Shown: positions 60,950 through 64,000 of the stretch, one piece after another
Numbering within the stretch: the stretch's first letter is position 1
Layout: every line of letters begins with the position of its first letter
DNA from: an uncultured Collinsella sp.
GTDB lineage: Bacteria; Actinomycetota; Coriobacteriia; Coriobacteriales; Coriobacteriaceae
Direction of reading: 5' to 3'
DNA length: 64,000 nt
NCBI GenBank assembly: GCA_900757495.1
Contig: CAAENX010000011.1
Span: 1 to 64,000, forward strand
Notes under the pieces: generated by a model
Database searches by the model: none
Told to the model about the DNA's origin: nothing
The model's input: only the letters and a program-made list of their open reading frames with translations
Position numbers and translations under genes: made by a program

Positions 60950-62707
60950 TTACAGCTGCCAGGCAGCCGCTTCCTTTTGCAGCGCAACCATGCGGGCGAA
61001 TTCTCCACCTGCCGCCTTGAGCTGCGCCGGAGTGCCCTGCTCGGCAACCACACCATCCTTGAGTACAACGATCTTATCGGCATTTTCTACCGTGCGCATA
61101 CGGTGGGCGATCACGATAACTGTCTTTCCTGCGAGCAGGCGGGAGAGCGCCTGCTGCACCACGGTCTCGTTCTCCACATCCAAACTCGCCGTCGCCTCGT
61201 CCAGCAACACAATCGGCGCATCTTTGAGCAGCGCGCGGGCGATGGAGATGCGCTGGCGCTCGCCGCCGGACAGCTTGGAGCCGTTCTCGCCGATCATGGT
61301 GTCATAGCCCTGCGGCATGCGGCTCACAAACTCGTCGCAGTTGGCGGCACGCGCGGCAGCAAGCACTTTCTCATCGGTGGCATCGCGACGACCAAGACGG
61401 ATGTTTCCCATCACCGTGTCGTCAAAGAGCAGCACGTCTTGGAACACAATGGCGTAGTCGCGCAGCAGCACCTCGGGGTCCACGCTCGCAACATCCACGC
61501 CACCCACGGTGACCGTGCCTTCGGTGGCGTCCCAAAAGCGCGCGGCCAGGCGGCTCACCGTAGACTTACCGGAACCCGAAGGACCGACCAGCGCCGTAAC
61601 TTCGCCTTCCTTGGCGGTAAAGCTCACATCGGTAAGAACTTTCTCGCCGGCGCGGCCGTCCTCGCCCGCACCATAGCCAAATGCCACGTGATCGAACACC
61701 ACATCGTGGCCCACGGGCTCAAATTTCTCGCTGCCCCGCGCCACAGGCTCTTCCATGATGGAACGCATGCGCTTGGCAGACGACTCGGCGACAAACAGCT
61801 CCGACACGAGCATAAGGGCCTGATCAAACGGCGCGTAGATACGGCTCACCATAAGCAGGAAGACAAACATCACCAAAAAGTCGACCTGCCCGGAGGCGAC
61901 CATCGTGGCGCCCGTGACCAGCGTGGTGGCAATGCCCAGACGCAGAATGGAGAAGGCGGAGTTGACCAGAAGCCCGTTGACGAGCTCGCCCTTGGTGGTC
62001 TCGCGCTCCTCGACATCGATCACGGCGTTGAGCCCCTCAAGATAATGGGCCTCCTGGTTGGTGGCGCGGATTTCGCGCACGCAGTCGAGCGTCTCCTGGA
62101 TCGCCTCGGTGACCTTGACCTTCTCGGCGCGCACGCGGTCGAACACCGGGGTCATGGGGCCGCGTGTTAGATACAGCACGGCAAAGGCCACGGGAATGCT
62201 CCAAAACGCCGCGATCGCCAGCTGCCAGCAAAAGAACAGCGACGACACGAACACGATGGCACTTGCGATGATGGCGCCCCAGAGTTCTCCCAGCACATGG
62301 CTGTAGGCATGCTCCATAGTCTGAACGTCACCCATGATGGTCTCGGTTAAATCGGCCAGATCACGACGACCAAAAAACGACAGCGGCAGTTTGCGCAAGC
62401 GCTCGGCGATCTCCATACGCTGCTTGCCGCACTCCTCGTAAAAGATGCAGTAGGTGTAGTAATACTGTTGCCAGTTAGAGGCAAAGAGCAACACGAAAAA
62501 GACCAGGAGGCCGCCCACGATCGGCAGGGCATCCGGCAGGTCAGCCCCGCTGGCGAGATGCTCGACAAAGCCGGCCATAACCAGGAATAAAAAGCCCATG
62601 CCGGCCATGGTAATAAGATTGGTGAGCGCGGTCCAGAAGACACCGCGTTTTACGCCGGCGATGCCTTTATCGGATAGGAAATACTTCTTTTGGAATGAGG
62701 CGAACAT
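60950..62707 (-). CDS. ABC exporter half-transporter (permease-ATPase) 2
   Basis: A 585-residue type IV exporter: six-helix membrane domain (LITMAGMGFLFLVMAGFV...), then ATPase with Walker A VGPSGSGKSTVSR, signature LSGGERQR, Walker B PIVLLDEATASLD and H-loop IVIAHRM. It begins immediately after the stop of the upstream half-transporter (TAAATG), so the two likely form a heterodimer. Substrate unknown. Confidence 0.9.
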   Translation of the reverse strand: MFASFQKKYFLSDKGIAGVKRGVFWTALTNLITMAGMGFLFLVMAGFVEHLASGADLPDALPIVGGLLVFFVLLFASNWQQYYYTYCIFYEECGKQRMEIAERLRKLPLSFFGRRDLADLTETIMGDVQTMEHAYSHVLGELWGAIIASAIVFVSSLFFCWQLAIAAFWSIPVAFAVLYLTRGPMTPVFDRVRAEKVKVTEAIQETLDCVREIRATNQEAHYLEGLNAVIDVEERETTKGELVNGLLVNSAFSILRLGIATTLVTGATMVASGQVDFLVMFVFLLMVSRIYAPFDQALMLVSELFVAESSAKRMRSIMEEPVARGSEKFEPVGHDVVFDHVAFGYGAGEDGRAGEKVLTDVSFTAKEGEVTALVGPSGSGKSTVSRLAARFWDATEGTVTVGGVDVASVDPEVLLRDYAIVFQDVLLFDDTVMGNIRLGRRDATDEKVLAAARAANCDEFVSRMPQGYDTMIGENGSKLSGGERQRISIARALLKDAPIVLLDEATASLDVENETVVQQALSRLLAGKTVIVIAHRMRTVENADKIVVLKDGVVAEQGTPAQLKAAGGEFARMVALQKEAAAWQL

Positions 62708-64000
62708 TTAGGCCTCGCCTCCTTTCGCGACGGCGGCATCCGCGGTCGTAGCAGTGATTTTCCAGCTCGCGGCCTGTTCGTATTCGGCCCACATCTTGGC
62801 ATATAGACCCTCTTGGGACAGCAGTTCGGCATGGGTGCCCGACTCCTGCACGCTGCCCTGGTTGAGCACCACGATTTGGTCTGCGCCCACTACAGTCGAG
62901 AGTCGGTGCGCAATCATAATGACCGTGCGACCCGTCGCCAGCTTGCTAAAGGCGCGCTGGATGAGCGCCTCGTTCTCGGGGTCGGCAAACGCCGTGGCCT
63001 CATCGAGCACCACGATAGGCGCGTCTTTAAGGATCGCGCGGGCGAGTGCCACGCGCTGGACCTCGCCACCCGAAAGATATGCTCCGCCGGCGCCGAGCAT
63101 GGTGTTGATGCCCTGTGGGAGCTTGGCCACAATGTCGTCGCACTGAGCTGCGGAGAGGGCCGCACGCACTTCGTCGTCAGTGGCCGTAGGCTTGGAGGCG
63201 CGCACGTTATCGGCAAGTGTTTGCCGGAACAGCTGGTTGGTCTGGAACACGAAGGCGACCTGGTCCATAAGCTCGTTCGGATCCATATCGCGAACGTCCA
63301 CACCGCCTACGAGCACTCGACCCGAGGAAACATCCCAAAAACGCGGGATCAGGCTTGCACAGGTTGACTTGCCGCCTCCCGAAGGACCCACAAGCGCGAG
63401 GGTACTACCCGCGGAAACGCTAAAACTCGCATGGTTGACGGCAGGCGCCTCGGCGCCCTCGTAGGTAAAGCTCACATCCTCAAATCGCACGTCGCTGCTG
63501 GCAGGGTACTTGGGTTGAGCGGGCACGGAGAGCTGCTTGGAATCCATGACGCTTCGGATGCGAGCCAGCGAATCGGCACTCATCTGAGACGCCTCGCCCA
63601 CAAACATGAGCTTGGTCATGGCCGTCGGCACCACGGCCGAAAATATCGCGTAAAACGTGAAGTTGGCCATAAAATGCGCGAAGTCCGTCTCGCCCGGCGC
63701 CAACAGCAACGCCACGGGCAATAGGAATGCCACAATACCATTGAGCGCGGTAAGGTTGAGTACCTGCGGACCTCGACAGAACGTGCCCGAATAGTTTTGC
63801 GCCATGTCGGCGTATTCGGCGATCGCGTCGTGGAACGCCTTAAAGGAATAGACCGTCTGCTGAAACACCTTGACCACGGGAATGCCGCGTACGTATTCGG
63901 TACCGGTCTTGTTCATCTTGACCAGCGCGCCCATGTAGGCCTTCATAAACTCGCCGCCCTTGCCGCCCATCATGGTAGCCATGGCGCCAAGCGAAACGAC
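62708..64000 (-). CDS. ABC exporter half-transporter 1 (cut by window edge)
   Basis: The visible 430 residues contain the end of the membrane domain (AYMGALVKMNKTGTEYVRGI then PVVKVFQQT, the coupling region) and the ATPase: VGPSGGGKSTCAS, LSGGEVQRVALARAI, IVVLDEATAFADPENE, MIAHRLS. The N-terminal ~150 residues lie beyond 64000; the frame is open to the edge, so the internal ATG 63982 is not the start. Both half-sites look catalytically complete. Confidence 0.88.
   Translation of the reverse strand, partial: VVSLGAMATMMGGKGGEFMKAYMGALVKMNKTGTEYVRGIPVVKVFQQTVYSFKAFHDAIAEYADMAQNYSGTFCRGPQVLNLTALNGIVAFLLPVALLLAPGETDFAHFMANFTFYAIFSAVVPTAMTKLMFVGEASQMSADSLARIRSVMDSKQLSVPAQPKYPASSDVRFEDVSFTYEGAEAPAVNHASFSVSAGSTLALVGPSGGGKSTCASLIPRFWDVSSGRVLVGGVDVRDMDPNELMDQVAFVFQTNQLFRQTLADNVRASKPTATDDEVRAALSAAQCDDIVAKLPQGINTMLGAGGAYLSGGEVQRVALARAILKDAPIVVLDEATAFADPENEALIQRAFSKLATGRTVIMIAHRLSTVVGADQIVVLNQGSVQESGTHAELLSQEGLYAKMWAEYEQAASWKITATTADAAVAKGGEA

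Overview
The window looks like a high-GC gut actinobacterium of the class Coriobacteriia, most likely a Collinsella or close relative. This is inferred from gene content and remembered gene neighbourhoods (GlnN-type glutamine synthetase, a UPF0210 protein, split B12-dependent methionine synthase, fermentative iron alcohol dehydrogenases); no database search was possible.

Region 1 (1-16.3 kb) is an accessory island next to the 3' end of guaA. It mixes intact modules with gene wreckage. Intact: an Abi_2/HEPN gene followed by two tandem small-RNA units, an HxlR-cupin pair, a TetR gene, a radical SAM pair of the mobile type, two methyltransferases, and a KAP NTPase + DUF262/DUF1524 pair. Wreckage: yjdF stopped by an in-frame amber codon, half of a GyrI-like gene, a frameshifted GNAT gene, a frameshifted and truncated DUF3800 gene, a cut methyltransferase, an IS3 tail and a frameshifted RelB/DinJ antitoxin. 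Sequences like the guaA 3' terminus recur in direct orientation at about 628, 12143 and 15843 and within guaA at 16300. Three of the four (not guaA itself) are followed by CCAGTT-type repeats with 10-bp spacing. The KAP + DUF262 pair is the only cargo between two such copies, so it looks like a small defence cassette stacked at a guaA integration site.

Region 2 (16.3-32.3 kb) is core metabolism: guaA, asparaginase, an XRE regulator with a 24-bp palindrome, ychF, a maltose-type PTS permease with a GH4 6-phospho-glucosidase, a divergent zinc dehydrogenase with its GntR regulator, a polyferredoxin, two glycerol-dehydrogenase paralogues and an iron alcohol dehydrogenase.

Region 3 (32.7-47.8 kb) holds two paralogous helical-repeat proteins, a fused MurT-GatD, tRNA-Glu with a duplicated 3' end, a 220-bp MITE-like element, glnN, the metF / activation-domain / metH operon, a UPF0210 gene followed by a 134-bp inverted repeat, a methyltransferase and yhbY.

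Region 4 (47.8-64 kb) holds a 999-residue ATPase/BTAD regulator, nagB, a glucose-type EIIA, glmM, rpsI-rplM, a patatin phospholipase, tmRNA with nearby repeats, a PIN gene, a metal P-type ATPase with a DUF6110-like partner behind a DtxR-like box, and two ABC exporter half-transporters, the second cut by the window edge.
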